Shown: positions 44,329 to 53,512, numbered from the stretch's first letter. The stretch: 64,000 nt of DNA from Klebsiella aerogenes (GCA_029027985.1 CP119076.1:1116001-1180000); one strand, 5' to 3'. Notes: generated from the letters alone by a model not told the origin. Numbers and translations: made by a program.

Positions 44329-44699
44329 GGGCGTCCCTCCTCAATCACCAGATTGCCGTGGAGGTCGCGCAGGTTTGGCACCGAGCCGGAGAGATGAACC
44401 GCGCCGACGTGGCAGGGATTCAGGTCACCGTTAAACACCAGCGTCAGGTGGCCGAGTTCAAACAGCGCCTGCTGTGCCCCCTTGCCGACGGCAGTCACCA
44501 GATAATCGTGCCCCGCCAGCAGCAGGCGGTCGCCGGGGAGTATCATCAGGCTCTCTTCCCGGAACGACGGCTCCAGCGACAGCGAGTAATCGAGGCAGTC
44601 CTTCGGCCCGTTGCTGTCGAAGGTGATGAGCATTTTGTCGGTCAGGCCATCGGCGACGAACAACCCGATAGCGACGATACGTGCACAGTAAATCATCAT
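44325..44699 (-). CDS. srlB: PTS glucitol/sorbitol-type EIIA (SrlB family)
   Basis: A 124-residue cytoplasmic EIIA of the Gut family: it has MLITFDSNGPKDCLDYSLS, then LLLAGHDYLVTAVGKGAQQA and LGHLTLVFNG, with conserved His residues for phosphate transfer from HPr. It overlaps the genes on both sides by 4 bp. Its position between EIIC and EIIB genes (A-B-E) differs from the E. coli srlA-E-B order. Confidence 0.83.
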   Translation of the reverse strand: MMIYCARIVAIGLFVADGLTDKMLITFDSNGPKDCLDYSLSLEPSFREESLMILPGDRLLLAGHDYLVTAVGKGAQQALFELGHLTLVFNGDLNPCHVGAVHLSGSVPNLRDLHGNLVIEEGRP

Positions 44700-45217
44700 G
44701 GCGAATTCCCCCGCTTGCTGAGCCGCAGGAACAGGTACTCGGTGATAATCCCGCGGATTAAACCAATCAGCATGGCGGCAGCGATATAACGCAGCGCCAG
44801 CGAGGTGGCGGGCAGGCCGAGCGCCTTAACCCCGGCGGCGACGCCGAGCCAGACGAACAGCTCCGACGGCACCACGTGGGGAAACAGGCTGGTGAGGGGA
44901 TGGGCAGTGGTACCGAGGGCATCTTCATAACCAGGCTTGCTCTTTTCGGGCAGGAGTTTGCCTAAAGTGAGCGCGCCGGGGCTGCTCATAAAAAACCAGC
45001 CGAGTACCGGCAGTACGCCGTAGGTGAGAATGCGCGAGCGGCCGAGCAGGGCGGCGACTTTCTCCATCCGTACGGTGCCGACCAGCTTCATCAGGAAGTT
45101 GATGGCCAGCAGCAGACAGATAAGCATCGGGATAAGCCCCGTCATCATGTCGAGGAAGATTTTGCCTGCGGCCTGGAATACATGAATAAACGCCTCAGCG
45201 AGGCTGACTGTCCACAT
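44696..45217 (-). CDS. srlA: PTS glucitol/sorbitol-type EIIC (SrlA family)
   Basis: A 173-residue membrane protein with about four hydrophobic segments (LIPMLICLLLAINFLMKLVG, YGVLPVLGWFFMSSPGALTL) and a polar segment with family pattern (LGKLLPEKSKPGYEDALGTT and AHPLTSLFPHVVPSELFVWL). First gene of the srlA-B-E-dehydrogenase operon on the minus strand. The promoter must lie between 45218 and 45588, shared with the divergent XRE gene. Confidence 0.84.
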   Translation of the reverse strand: MWTVSLAEAFIHVFQAAGKIFLDMMTGLIPMLICLLLAINFLMKLVGTVRMEKVAALLGRSRILTYGVLPVLGWFFMSSPGALTLGKLLPEKSKPGYEDALGTTAHPLTSLFPHVVPSELFVWLGVAAGVKALGLPATSLALRYIAAAMLIGLIRGIITEYLFLRLSKRGNSP

Positions 45218-45588
45218 AAGGAGTCCTCCGGGTAAAAGGCCCGGAGCGCACAGACTTATCGGACAGAGGTTAAGACATGACAGGCGTAAGCGTCTGGGGC
45301 TCCGGTAATGGCGATAAACAGCTATGGCTCATACTGCTTTCTTTATTATCCCCGCTTGTGGCGTGTTTTTGTGAACTGAGCTGTTTTCAGGGCGAGCGGA
45401 TGCGTGGCAATTCAGCCCTGAGTGTGCGATGCTCAGTAGTTGGGTTTGCAGAGGGTGATAGTCTGCAATTTGTACAGATTACTATAACACAAGAAAGTTA
45501 AGTTCAAACAAAAATATTAACTTTCTTCTTTATTGGTGATCTTTAATTACTTTTTGAATATCAAAGAGTTGTTCTTCTGGTTAGATTG
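45218..45588. other. Divergent intergenic region between the sugar module and the XRE gene
   Basis: No supported gene. This is the most likely left boundary zone of the P4-like element, since composition changes here from GC-rich sugar genes to AT-rich phage-type genes. A copy of the ssrA 3' end was looked for and not found. Confidence 0.4.
45491..45527. promoter_or_regulatory. 11-bp perfect inverted repeat upstream of the XRE regulator
   Basis: AAGAAAGTTAA and TTAACTTTCTT around 15 bases, ending 61 bp before the ATG at 45589. The position suits an autoregulatory operator of the XRE protein; inferred only. Confidence 0.5.
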
Positions 45589-45996
45589 ATGGACAAAACA
45601 GAAAGCAAGAATCGCGAAGAAGATCACAAAATCCAGTTTGGCAGACGCCTGGCGCAGGCCATGCTGCTGACAAAACATACCAATGCCTCATTGGCCCAAA
45701 AGATTGGGGTCAGTGAACCAATGGTTAAGAAGTATGTGGATGGGCAAAATCTTCCTAAGGCTGATGTGTTGCTTAAGATCGCCCGTGCGACAGGTATCAG
45801 CACGGCATGGTTACTTGAAGAGCAGGAAGATACTCAAGCTTCGGAAGGCTCTGCTGAAAAAGATCTTGAATTTCTAAACGACATGTTCAAATTTTTATCG
45901 GCAATGCAGCGTAAAATAGTCCTGAAACAAGTATCTGAAACGATAACAAAGTTGCTTGAACAGGAAGAAAAATACCTCGCGAAGAAGCAGGATTGA
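45589..45996 (+). CDS. XRE-family HTH regulator
   Basis: A 135-residue protein with a phage-repressor-type HTH: FGRRLAQAMLLTKHTNASLA, then QKIGVSEPMVKKYVDGQN and a terminal helix region LEFLNDMFKFLSAMQRKIVL. No peptidase LexA-like tail is present. ATG at 45589 is preferred to the adjacent TTG at 45586. It probably acts as the regulator of the P4-like element or of the next gene. Confidence 0.8.
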   Translation: MDKTESKNREEDHKIQFGRRLAQAMLLTKHTNASLAQKIGVSEPMVKKYVDGQNLPKADVLLKIARATGISTAWLLEEQEDTQASEGSAEKDLEFLNDMFKFLSAMQRKIVLKQVSETITKLLEQEEKYLAKKQD

Positions 45997-46184
45997 ATTC
46001 GAATATTCGACTTGAAATGACACGACTACGATACAGGGCTAAACTTAATCGGAGAAATAATTCCGTTCCAAAAGAGGATTATATTAATATAAAATAATAA
46101 ATGAAGGGGGAATTTGTAAACATATTGAAGTTTAAGGTTGTTGAAATATCTAACATAGTGATGTAATTATATAGTGGTGAAAAT

Positions 46185-46946
46185 GTGAATAATACGGATA
46201 TTGTAGATGCTGTTAAATCTGGAATGAAAAAATCAGCTGGCGTCACTTATTTAATGAATTTTAGTTCTGGTGGGCAAATAAATACAGAGTATGTGGCTAC
46301 TGTATCTATAGGTCTTGCTTTAGTCGAAAGTGAATGTTTTTGCTATGATGATGACAAGGTCATATTTGAATATCCTACAGGCGAATTTATCAGTGCAACA
46401 GTACCTGTCTTGAAAAGGCTTGAACCTAACAATATATTCTCCAAACACATTGTTAGAGAAAATGCGAACACAACAAGATCTGGAAGGATAGATATCGCTA
46501 TATTGGACAGTAGATCATGTTTCGATATACCTAAATGTGCTATTGAAGTAAAAGGAGATAATCCTGCTAAAAACCTCCTAATCTCTGATATAAGAAGAAA
46601 TTTTGAATATTTTAAACATACGGGGCCTACAGGAACTTCAACTCTGGAATTAGCATTAAATTGTTCATTTCATTCATATAATGCATCAACAAAGAAAAAT
46701 TATTGCATTACAACCCAACACAAGGAAGATAGGATAAGAACATTAAAGAGTAAATATAAAAAATACATAAATGCATTAAGGCATGAAATCCCAAGTGGAG
46801 TTTCTTTTAAAATTGATGTTTTTACAGCAACAAGTTTTTTATTGAGGCCTGATGCCGAACAAGATGAATACGAATTACATATGGATAACCTGCATTTGAC
46901 TCTTGGTGTTATAGTTATATTTGAACGCAACTTGATATCTAATTAA
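46185..46946 (+). CDS. Hypothetical protein with PD-(D/E)XK nuclease-like motif
   Basis: A 253-residue protein starting at GTG (46185) after GGTGA. Residues RIDIAILD (Asp103) and CAIEVKGD (Glu121, Lys123) form the D..ExK core of PD-(D/E)XK nucleases, and an upstream Glu (INTEYVATVS) could complete it. No other domain was recognised. It lies 188 bp after the XRE gene on the same strand and is strongly AT-rich. A restriction or defence nuclease is plausible; the family could not be named. Confidence 0.55.
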   Translation: MNNTDIVDAVKSGMKKSAGVTYLMNFSSGGQINTEYVATVSIGLALVESECFCYDDDKVIFEYPTGEFISATVPVLKRLEPNNIFSKHIVRENANTTRSGRIDIAILDSRSCFDIPKCAIEVKGDNPAKNLLISDIRRNFEYFKHTGPTGTSTLELALNCSFHSYNASTKKNYCITTQHKEDRIRTLKSKYKKYINALRHEIPSGVSFKIDVFTATSFLLRPDAEQDEYELHMDNLHLTLGVIVIFERNLISN

Positions 46947-47366
46947 TATCGCTTAGTGCTTGCGATGACTTTTTCTATTAATTATAGGTGGCTACTATGT
47001 TGCTATATTTTTATTAGGTTTGTTGATGTGAATAGCTAGATGCAAATTTAAAATACAGTCCATATTAGTCATGGTCATGATTTTCTGATTATAGAATATG
47101 TTAAGGTTTGAATAATTGGAAAGACTCAAACATCCTTTCCCACTCATAGCTGATTGTCAGATTTCACTGTGTATTATATGAGAAGCACTTACGTTAAGTC
47201 TAAGCTAATACAAATAATTATTGCTGCTAGGCTTTTAGATTTTTCAAAATTACAATTTGCCGCTTGTTGTTCTTTAGGGGCAAGCCCGTTCCCCCTTATT
47301 CTCCCTTCCTTTCGGCCTTTGCCTTTTCAGTCCCTTTTCGCCATTTTCATTTCTTCTGTTTTTGAG
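46947..47366. other. AT-rich intergenic DNA between the nuclease-like gene and the iteron cluster
   Basis: No supported gene. Several antisense frames here and to the right are shadows or contain the iterons. Confidence 0.4.
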
Positions 47367-47568
47367 GTGGTACAGGTGGGACAAGTGGTACAACCGCGCC
47401 AGCCGTGGCTTTGCGCTGTACCACCTGAAAAATACCAGCCTGAAAAGTGGGACAGACTCAGCAACGGCTGTCCCACCCTGTACCACTTTTTTTAAACCAA
47501 ATTCTGTAATGTGGGACGCTGAAACCCGCGCCAGCTCTGCGTGTACCACTTGTCCCACCCTGTACCAC
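47367..47568. repeat. Iteron cluster, candidate replication origin of the P4-like element
   Basis: Eleven copies of two related 8-mers. GTGGTACA occurs at 47367, 47385 (plus) and 47417, 47479, 47542, 47561 (minus). GTGGGACA, or GTGGGACG at 47511, occurs at 47376, 47447, 47511 (plus) and 47469, 47551 (minus). The first three units (47367-47392) and the last three (47542-47568) are near mirror images with 9-10 bp spacing. The cluster starts 28 bp beyond the 3' end of the DUF927 gene. In phage P4 the alpha primase-helicase binds comparable iterons at ori and crr. Confidence 0.65.
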
Positions 47569-47595
47569 CTTTTTTTAAGACTCGCGAGACTGCAC

Positions 47596-49665
47596 TCAGA
47601 TACTGAGGATGCGGGAGGTAAGGCGGTAGACCCTGGCTTTGCCGATCTCCGGCAGGCGAACCTGCGACTGGTATTTCCCGTCGCTGCCGGGCAGCAGGCA
47701 TTCTGCTTCCAGACATAACCTGGCCGCTCTGGTGGGACTGAATCCCCGACACATTTCCCGCCAGCCCTCCGGCAGGATGTGAAACAGTGTGTGCTCTTCA
47801 CCCGTCAGCGGATCTTTTTCCACCCGGCGAAAGCCTACCATATTCAGCGGGCGGTCCGGGCCATCCCACGAGGCAAAGCGGCTGTACTGGTGCGCGGTGA
47901 TAAACCGCTTGATCTGCGCCAGCACGCCTTCATCCTCCTGGTTGGCGATATGGCCGCGTTCATTCAGCCAGGCGTGCAGGCAGATCTGCACCGCCTCATA
48001 CGCCGTGCCTTCCTGCCAGCCCGTGATGCCGTGCAGCGTCGCTATCTCCCCGGCCACCGCCAGCAGGGCAAAACGGGCCACGATGCGCTGCACCTGGTTT
48101 CCGGCGTTGTCCGGCATCAGGGCGGTCTGGTAACGGCGAAGTAACTCTCTTGCCAGTGTGGTGCTGGCGTCCATGTCGCGGGTGAGGAAGGCCAGCCAGG
48201 CACGAAAGGCGGTGCCGTGAAAGCGGGCCACCCGGTCGCAGAGGGCATCGGCAAATTGCTGGCCGCTGGCAAAGCCTTGCAGCTGCTCAAACGCGCCATG
48301 CTGCCCGGTATCGCTGGGGATTTGTACCATGCGCACATCCATTCCGGCGTAGAGGCGCTCCCCGGCTCGCTCGGTATGTTCCGCCAGCGACAGCTCCCCG
48401 GTGGAGAACAGCAGCAGCGTCCAGTGCCTGCGGTTACGCACTTCGCCGTCGGTGCGGGCGTGCCCCTTGCCCTGACCGTTCGCCAGCATATAGGCAATCA
48501 TCCCGGCCTCACGCGGGTCCACTTCGCGCAGTTCATCAAGTGGCAGCAGGGCATCGTTGTGGCGGCTGGCAATTCCCTCCAGCGCATTTCCGGTGGCCCG
48601 CCAGGAGTGCCAGTAATCCGTGCCACCGCAGACGGAAGCGGCCACTTTCATCACCGTGGTCTTGCCATCGGTGGACTCACCGCGCAGGTGGAAACCCCCG
48701 CCACCCGTTCCGGTCAGGCGCAGCAGCGGGGCGGCCAGCGCACAGCAGACGGCAAAGACCAGACGCGAGTTGCCTGCACAGAGCGCGGCGACCTGCTCCT
48801 GCCATTCCGCCAGCGTACCGGCCTGCGCAAAGCCGCCGGTCAGATAGTGGCTGCCCTGGAGGATGACGTTGTCGCCACCGGGACCGATAACCTCATCCGG
48901 CAGCACGTACACGCCGTTGTGCCAGCCGGTTTTCTCCACGCAGGTGACCCGGCGTCCGGGGAGTGACCGCGAGATGTATTCGCACAGCAGGCTGCGCAGG
49001 GCGGGGCGGGTGGAGATATAGGTCAGACCGTTCTCCAGCAGGATGCGCCGCAACTCCTCGCCGTTGCCGCTGAGCATCGCCATCGGCATGGCCCAGCGCC
49101 GCAACTGCCCGGTGGTGGTGTGCCATTCCAGCAGTCGGCCATAGCTGCCGTCATGGCTGTCGTAGGTGATGGCGGTGACGCGCAGAGGGGAACAAATGCG
49201 CTGGGGCTGGACATCGCTTTCACCGTCGCGTCGTTCGGTCAGCTTATCAAACCACAGCGCTTCTTCATCGAGGCGGAAGTGATCCGGCAGGATGTCAGAA
49301 GGCCTTTCCTGTCGCAGGCGTGCAAGCTGACTGCTCCAGTCTTCCAGTACCTCACCATCAGGGGTCATCAGCCGGGCCATCTGCACGCCCGCGTGCGCCA
49401 GTTTTACGGCGATTTTCAGCAGGTCTTCTTCGCGAATATCGCCGGTGCGCAGTACCCGGACGTAGAGCGTGTCGGGCCTGATAATGGTCAGGTTGGCCAG
49501 ATCCTCCAGTTCATCCGGGCCGAGTACCACCGGAGTAATATCATCTTCCCGGTCAGGATCTTTTCGCCATACGCGTGAGGTTTCCCATGCCAGGCTTCCG
49601 GCAAGGATCACCACTTCGAGTGTGCGGTCGGGAGACTGCTTGTTGAGAAAAGGGGCTCGTTTCAT
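47596..49665 (-). CDS. DUF927-domain helicase/primase-like replication protein
   Basis: A 689-residue protein with the DUF927 domain in its middle: EKTGWHNGVYVLPDEVIG near residue 245, Walker A GESTDGKTTV at 329-338 and Walker B-like ALLPLDELREVD near residue 373. This ATPase domain is common in replication proteins of P4-like satellites and integrative elements, although no primase zinc motif is visible at the N-terminus, so a separate or absent primase is possible. It follows the AlpA gene by 35 bp on the same strand and its 3' end abuts the iterons. High GC relative to the rest of the element. Confidence 0.85.
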   Translation of the reverse strand: MKRAPFLNKQSPDRTLEVVILAGSLAWETSRVWRKDPDREDDITPVVLGPDELEDLANLTIIRPDTLYVRVLRTGDIREEDLLKIAVKLAHAGVQMARLMTPDGEVLEDWSSQLARLRQERPSDILPDHFRLDEEALWFDKLTERRDGESDVQPQRICSPLRVTAITYDSHDGSYGRLLEWHTTTGQLRRWAMPMAMLSGNGEELRRILLENGLTYISTRPALRSLLCEYISRSLPGRRVTCVEKTGWHNGVYVLPDEVIGPGGDNVILQGSHYLTGGFAQAGTLAEWQEQVAALCAGNSRLVFAVCCALAAPLLRLTGTGGGGFHLRGESTDGKTTVMKVAASVCGGTDYWHSWRATGNALEGIASRHNDALLPLDELREVDPREAGMIAYMLANGQGKGHARTDGEVRNRRHWTLLLFSTGELSLAEHTERAGERLYAGMDVRMVQIPSDTGQHGAFEQLQGFASGQQFADALCDRVARFHGTAFRAWLAFLTRDMDASTTLARELLRRYQTALMPDNAGNQVQRIVARFALLAVAGEIATLHGITGWQEGTAYEAVQICLHAWLNERGHIANQEDEGVLAQIKRFITAHQYSRFASWDGPDRPLNMVGFRRVEKDPLTGEEHTLFHILPEGWREMCRGFSPTRAARLCLEAECLLPGSDGKYQSQVRLPEIGKARVYRLTSRILSI

Positions 49666-49700
49666 GATGGAGTATCAGTCGGCTCATCCCTGAGCGTGGA

Positions 49701-49916
49701 TTAACGGATGGCGGTGCGGCGCTGTTGCCACTGACGGATTTCAGCGGCATCGAAGACCACCAGTCGGGAAGAGAGGTGGACGGGGCGGGGAAAGTCGGTG
49801 TCTTTAAGCAGGCGGTAAACCGACGATTCACTCATCGCCAGAAACTGGACTACCTGCCGCATACGCACGTTGCCGCTTTCGGGAAAAGCATCGTTACTGT
49901 CTGCACTGGTTTTCAT
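49701..49916 (-). CDS. alpA: AlpA-family regulator
   Basis: A 71-residue protein with an HTH_17/MerR-like domain: VRMRQVVQFLAMSESSVYRL, then FPRPVHLSSRLVVFDAAEIR and QWQQRR, the AlpA pattern (relative of P4 Vis and CP4-57 AlpA). Such proteins activate excision or replication genes of P4-type elements at ssrA. It is 35 bp upstream of the DUF927 gene and probably heads that operon. Confidence 0.86.
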   Translation of the reverse strand: MKTSADSNDAFPESGNVRMRQVVQFLAMSESSVYRLLKDTDFPRPVHLSSRLVVFDAAEIRQWQQRRTAIR

Positions 49917-50283
49917 GATTGCACCTCACGGGACGGGAACAGAGTGTCGGAGCGGTTATAGCGCGGAACGGGGAGGGGAGGTATAGGTCCGGGTGAAAAA
50001 ATTAAGCCCGGATAGAAAGTAATGAGTCCGAAGAGACCTAAACCCTAATGGATATGAATGAATTAATTGAAAAAAGAGAAGTTAACAAGCTGTAATTCTA
50101 ACGGGACTACATATAATGGATGGCAACGTACGACAGTGAACTCTTCATAATAGCAGACCTTATCTTAAGGTCTGCAAAAAATAAGATGGAGGTTTGGAAG
50201 GAAGAATAAGCACCAAAATATTTCATACAGATATTAAATTTTGATTACCTTGTTAAATGACTGCTTAACTCCTGATTGAGTAA
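49917..50283. other. Intergenic region between AlpA and the retron
   Basis: No supported gene. It probably contains the alpA-DUF927 promoter and marks the junction between the replication module and the retron cargo; GC drops to the right. Confidence 0.4.
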
Positions 50284-50925
50284 TCATATTTTTGATAAGA
50301 GGTAGTATTCAACAAGCCCGCAATATTCTCTCAATTGCCCATCTTGATTGAGAGTCAGGTAATCATCTAAAAAACGCCTGATTTCTGTTCTGCTGCGCTT
50401 ACCCGTTTTACTGGAAAGTTTTTGGCGTACAGATGTAAGTATATATGATCTGTTTTGTACTAGCCTGACCTTGTTAAGGTTGAGTACAGTATTAATTTGT
50501 GCCGAGAACTCTCTATCTGTTGAAAATATCTTTCCTTGCCCATCATATTTTATGAGGTTATTAATTTGATCTTGTTGTTTGCTGGGGTTATATTTTAATG
50601 GTTTATCACCTTTTTTTGTATCACAAGTTTGACTAGTGAATTTTTCTCCTTCAGATCCCATGCAGCAACCTAACAGATTTGAATAATCAAGCTGGAGTCG
50701 CGGGTTGTTTGATTGGCATGCCCAATGTTCCACTTTCATTGTTTCGGCCGTTATGCGAGTCATACAATAGGCGCAGAGATATCCCTGCTCTGTCAACAAA
50801 GATGATCTGATGGCATTTTTTACAGGTGTAAAATTAGGTCCATCATATTCTCCCCCTCTGGAACGATATTCTGTGAGTAAGCGCGGTTCAGATCCTTTTC
50901 GTATCTCTCTCATTCTTTGTCCCAT
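50284..50925 (-). CDS. ptuB: Retron effector HNH nuclease PtuB
   Basis: A 213-residue HNH nuclease: GYLCAYCMTRITAETMKVEH carries the paired Cys and the metal His, and LDYSNLLGCCMGSEG resembles the TIGR02646/PtuB family attached to retron Ec78. It overlaps ptuA by 16 bp. In the known Ec78 system PtuB and PtuA form the toxic effector, held inactive by the reverse transcriptase-msDNA complex until phage interference; translation stop by tRNA cleavage has been proposed. Here the same function is inferred from the gene set. Confidence 0.88.
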   Translation of the reverse strand: MGQRMREIRKGSEPRLLTEYRSRGGEYDGPNFTPVKNAIRSSLLTEQGYLCAYCMTRITAETMKVEHWACQSNNPRLQLDYSNLLGCCMGSEGEKFTSQTCDTKKGDKPLKYNPSKQQDQINNLIKYDGQGKIFSTDREFSAQINTVLNLNKVRLVQNRSYILTSVRQKLSSKTGKRSRTEIRRFLDDYLTLNQDGQLREYCGLVEYYLLSKI

Positions 50926-52502
50926 CCCTGAAGTTCGATGTCAAATTTAGCACTAACTAATTCAGGTATTTCTCCATTGAGGTCTAATTCTATTTTATTA
51001 ATTTTATTTTTCGCTTCTTCTATTTTACCTTCCTCTATAAGCATGAATACATCATCAATTTCTTTCTGTACTTCAGGTGAACGATCTAGTTTTTGAAAGC
51101 CAGTGTTCATTATTTCATTAAGAACTTCATTTGATGTCAGTCCATATGATTGTTCAGGTTTGGATGCATTAAAGTTTCCATTGCTATCTTTACCCAGTAT
51201 ACAAATTTGATGATGTTTTACTTCGCTTATCACTTGAGGTGAATGAGTCGAAACAATGAATTGACAATTTGGGAAAACTCTACTGAAGTTTTTCAAGATA
51301 TTACGTTGCCATTCCGGGTGTAGATGCAAATCCACCTCATCAATAAGAATAATACCTGCAGTGAGTAGCGGGTTTTCTGATAATGGGTTGAGTACCATCA
51401 TTCTTCTACATATATCAAGGACTAAGGCCAAAAGTGATTTTTCACCTTGAGATAGTTGAAGAACATTTATTTTTTTATTATTTTTTTCAATTGAAAGATG
51501 TAGTGTTGGTTTCAACTCTACATTTAGGTTACTAAAATCCTCCATAAATAACGAAACAGCATTATTTATGATTGTTTGTTTTCTTTTAGCGCTACTGCTT
51601 CCTTCGTACTCTTGGCGTTCCTTAAGACTAAGGATAAGATCATCTAGTAGTTTACGAGACTTTGAATCCGTTAATGCTAATGTTTCCAGTGATGCGAGTA
51701 TTTTGGGATCAGTTTGAAATGCTGAAGTTGCTTCGTGTTTAACTACGTCATCAAGACGTTTATACCAACGAAAGAAAGCTTTAAAGTCTGCTTTCCCAGT
51801 AAGAGCATTATTATATCCGTCAAAACGATTGCTAATTTCTATGGCTGATGTTTCATCAAAGTCAGATACATCTTTTGAATTGATATCTGTAGAGCGCATC
51901 ACTCCATAGTACGCTAGAAGTGGCAGTTCAAAACGTTCATCTTTATCGCAAGCTAGTTTATACAAATTACCTAACCTAGTGAAAGATGAATAATAACTCT
52001 TTTTGTTTACAATACTTCCTTCTTCAACTTCACATAACTCAAGTGTTGAGTTATAATTATGTTTGAGACCAATCTTGGCTATAATAGAACTATAACCATC
52101 ATTATTACCTATACTGATATCCGATTTCTCTATGTCTCTGGCTCTTCCACCTTTGTGTACAATGCGTTGTATAAGCCAACTCAGACTATAAGAAATTGCA
52201 TCCAGTACAGTTGTTTTTCCCGCACCATTGTTTCCAACAAGTACTTGAATTTGACTTTTTGTCATATCTAGATTAAGGCGATCTATAATCCTAAAATTCA
52301 GAAGAGACAGTTGTGTGAATCTTATTTTTTGTTGGCTAAATTGTTTAAGTGCCAAATCAAGATATTCCTGTGCTTTATGAATATCTTGCTCTAGAAATTT
52401 TCCGGTCTGATAAAGTGTATATAACTCGTAGGAGGAGTCAATATCCCCTTTTCTTGATTTAGAGGCAAGTTTAATGAATTTATTGTTTTCTATAGGCTTC
52501 AT
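50910..52502 (-). CDS. ptuA: Retron effector ATPase PtuA
   Basis: A 530-residue ABC-like ATPase. A short Sel1-like helical N-terminus (SSYELYTLYQTGKFLEQDI) precedes FRIIDRLNLD and Walker A VLVGNNGAGKTTVLDA near residue 88. Signature LSQGEKSLLALVLDICRRM and Walker B GIILIDEVDLHLHPEW lie at about residues 353-395, then FIVSTHSPQVI. The same domain order occurs in PtuA of the Septu and Ec78 systems. It overlaps the RT gene by 23 bp and ptuB by 16 bp, so all three are co-translated. Confidence 0.9.
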   Translation of the reverse strand: MKPIENNKFIKLASKSRKGDIDSSYELYTLYQTGKFLEQDIHKAQEYLDLALKQFSQQKIRFTQLSLLNFRIIDRLNLDMTKSQIQVLVGNNGAGKTTVLDAISYSLSWLIQRIVHKGGRARDIEKSDISIGNNDGYSSIIAKIGLKHNYNSTLELCEVEEGSIVNKKSYYSSFTRLGNLYKLACDKDERFELPLLAYYGVMRSTDINSKDVSDFDETSAIEISNRFDGYNNALTGKADFKAFFRWYKRLDDVVKHEATSAFQTDPKILASLETLALTDSKSRKLLDDLILSLKERQEYEGSSSAKRKQTIINNAVSLFMEDFSNLNVELKPTLHLSIEKNNKKINVLQLSQGEKSLLALVLDICRRMMVLNPLSENPLLTAGIILIDEVDLHLHPEWQRNILKNFSRVFPNCQFIVSTHSPQVISEVKHHQICILGKDSNGNFNASKPEQSYGLTSNEVLNEIMNTGFQKLDRSPEVQKEIDDVFMLIEEGKIEEAKNKINKIELDLNGEIPELVSAKFDIELQGWDKE

Positions 52503-53445
52503 CTTCTTTCCTCAGTTTTATTATTTCTGTAACGGTATTGGTTGAGTATTTTTTAGACATTCTGACTCTGAAATCAGGCTCGATATAAATTGCAAATGAT
52601 AGTAGTCCTTGTAGATAATAAGAGGTGTCAGGATCAAGTAAGCCAAGTTTATATTTATGAATTAAGGAGGAAATGAATCTTTTACGTTCTCGCCCTATTG
52701 AAAGCGACCCTTGTGTTGTCAGCGTTACGCCAGTTATATGCCGATTATGAGCTCGCGAAGTAAAAACCGTTTTTCGTTCATTTAATGTTATTCTGTTCTG
52801 ATACTCTTTATTGAGAAAATGTCTGACTTCATTAGGTAAATCAAATAAAGCATTTTTATGATGGGTCGAAAATGTAAGATCATCAGCATAACGTGAATAG
52901 GTGATCTCTCGCTGTTGACAAAAGTTGGTGAATGAATCATCAAAGAGATACATAATTACATTTGAAATAAGCGGAGAACTGGGCGCTCCGACGCTTAATG
53001 AAAGCCTACCAGACTGATTTTTAGCTTTATTCCAGAATAAACCTTTTGTAAGAACTCTCTTCTCTGCAGAAGATAACTCATAATCATTCCATTCACATGC
53101 CATGAAGAGTAAATCAGGAGTAATGCTATTGAAAAAATCAGAAAAATCCATCTTTAGAATATAAGGATTATTAGAGTGTAGAGTTGCGTTTTGTTTAATA
53201 CCCAAGCCTTTTTTATAAGCAACTGCACTTTCATGGATACGGAAATGAGTTTCCAAAATAGTTATAAGACCATATTGGAAAGTCTTAAGTTCACGCGAGG
53301 GATGCGCGATAATCCTCTCTCCACCATTTCGTTTAGGTATGGTGTAAACCTTATATCGATTAGGTGCATTAAAAAGGAAGCTGTCAATTTGCCGACGGTT
53401 TCTCGGCTGAATTTTGACCAGTTTCGCATAGAGGTTAAGGCGCAT
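52480..53445 (-). CDS. Retron reverse transcriptase, Ec78 type
   Basis: A 321-residue retron RT. Motifs: KRNGGERIIAHPSREL near residue 39, LKMDFSDFFNSI near residue 96 (first catalytic Asp), GAPSSPLISN near 152, SRYADDLTFS near 183 (the catalytic Asp pair), and the retron thumb region HITGVTLTTQGSL near 235. It reverse-transcribes the msd part of the adjacent ncRNA, starting from the branching guanosine, to make msDNA. ATG at 53445 follows AAGGA by 6-7 bases. The order ncRNA-RT-ptuA-ptuB is that of retron Ec78. Confidence 0.92.
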   Translation of the reverse strand: MRLNLYAKLVKIQPRNRRQIDSFLFNAPNRYKVYTIPKRNGGERIIAHPSRELKTFQYGLITILETHFRIHESAVAYKKGLGIKQNATLHSNNPYILKMDFSDFFNSITPDLLFMACEWNDYELSSAEKRVLTKGLFWNKAKNQSGRLSLSVGAPSSPLISNVIMYLFDDSFTNFCQQREITYSRYADDLTFSTHHKNALFDLPNEVRHFLNKEYQNRITLNERKTVFTSRAHNRHITGVTLTTQGSLSIGRERKRFISSLIHKYKLGLLDPDTSYYLQGLLSFAIYIEPDFRVRMSKKYSTNTVTEIIKLRKEDEAYRKQ

Positions 53446-53485
53446 CCTTAGTCCTTAGGGAATCATAAACATAGACAAAGAAAAT

Positions 53486-53512
53486 GTGGCAAACCGAGTA
53501 TCGGTTTGCCAC
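53486..53512 (-). terminator. Hairpin between the retron ncRNA and the RT gene
   Basis: A perfect 12-bp stem (GTGGCAAACCGA and TCGGTTTGCCAC, 3-base loop), followed on the transcribed strand by ATTTTCTTTG. It begins 1 bp after the a2 end of the ncRNA and could end most ncRNA transcripts while allowing some to read into the RT. Confidence 0.65.

Noticed and set aside
47367..47568. CRISPR array
   Set aside because: Units are 8-mers in both orientations with 1-60 base gaps, not direct repeats with uniform spacers, and no cas gene is present anywhere in the window.
47274..47801. Minus-strand open frame across the iteron region
   Set aside because: It reads through the iterons and out of frame into the DUF927 gene end; Cys/Arg/Ser-rich composition of non-coding DNA.
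48217..48966. Plus-strand open frame of 249 codons
   Set aside because: Antisense to the DUF927 gene, which has clear Walker motifs; no family resemblance.
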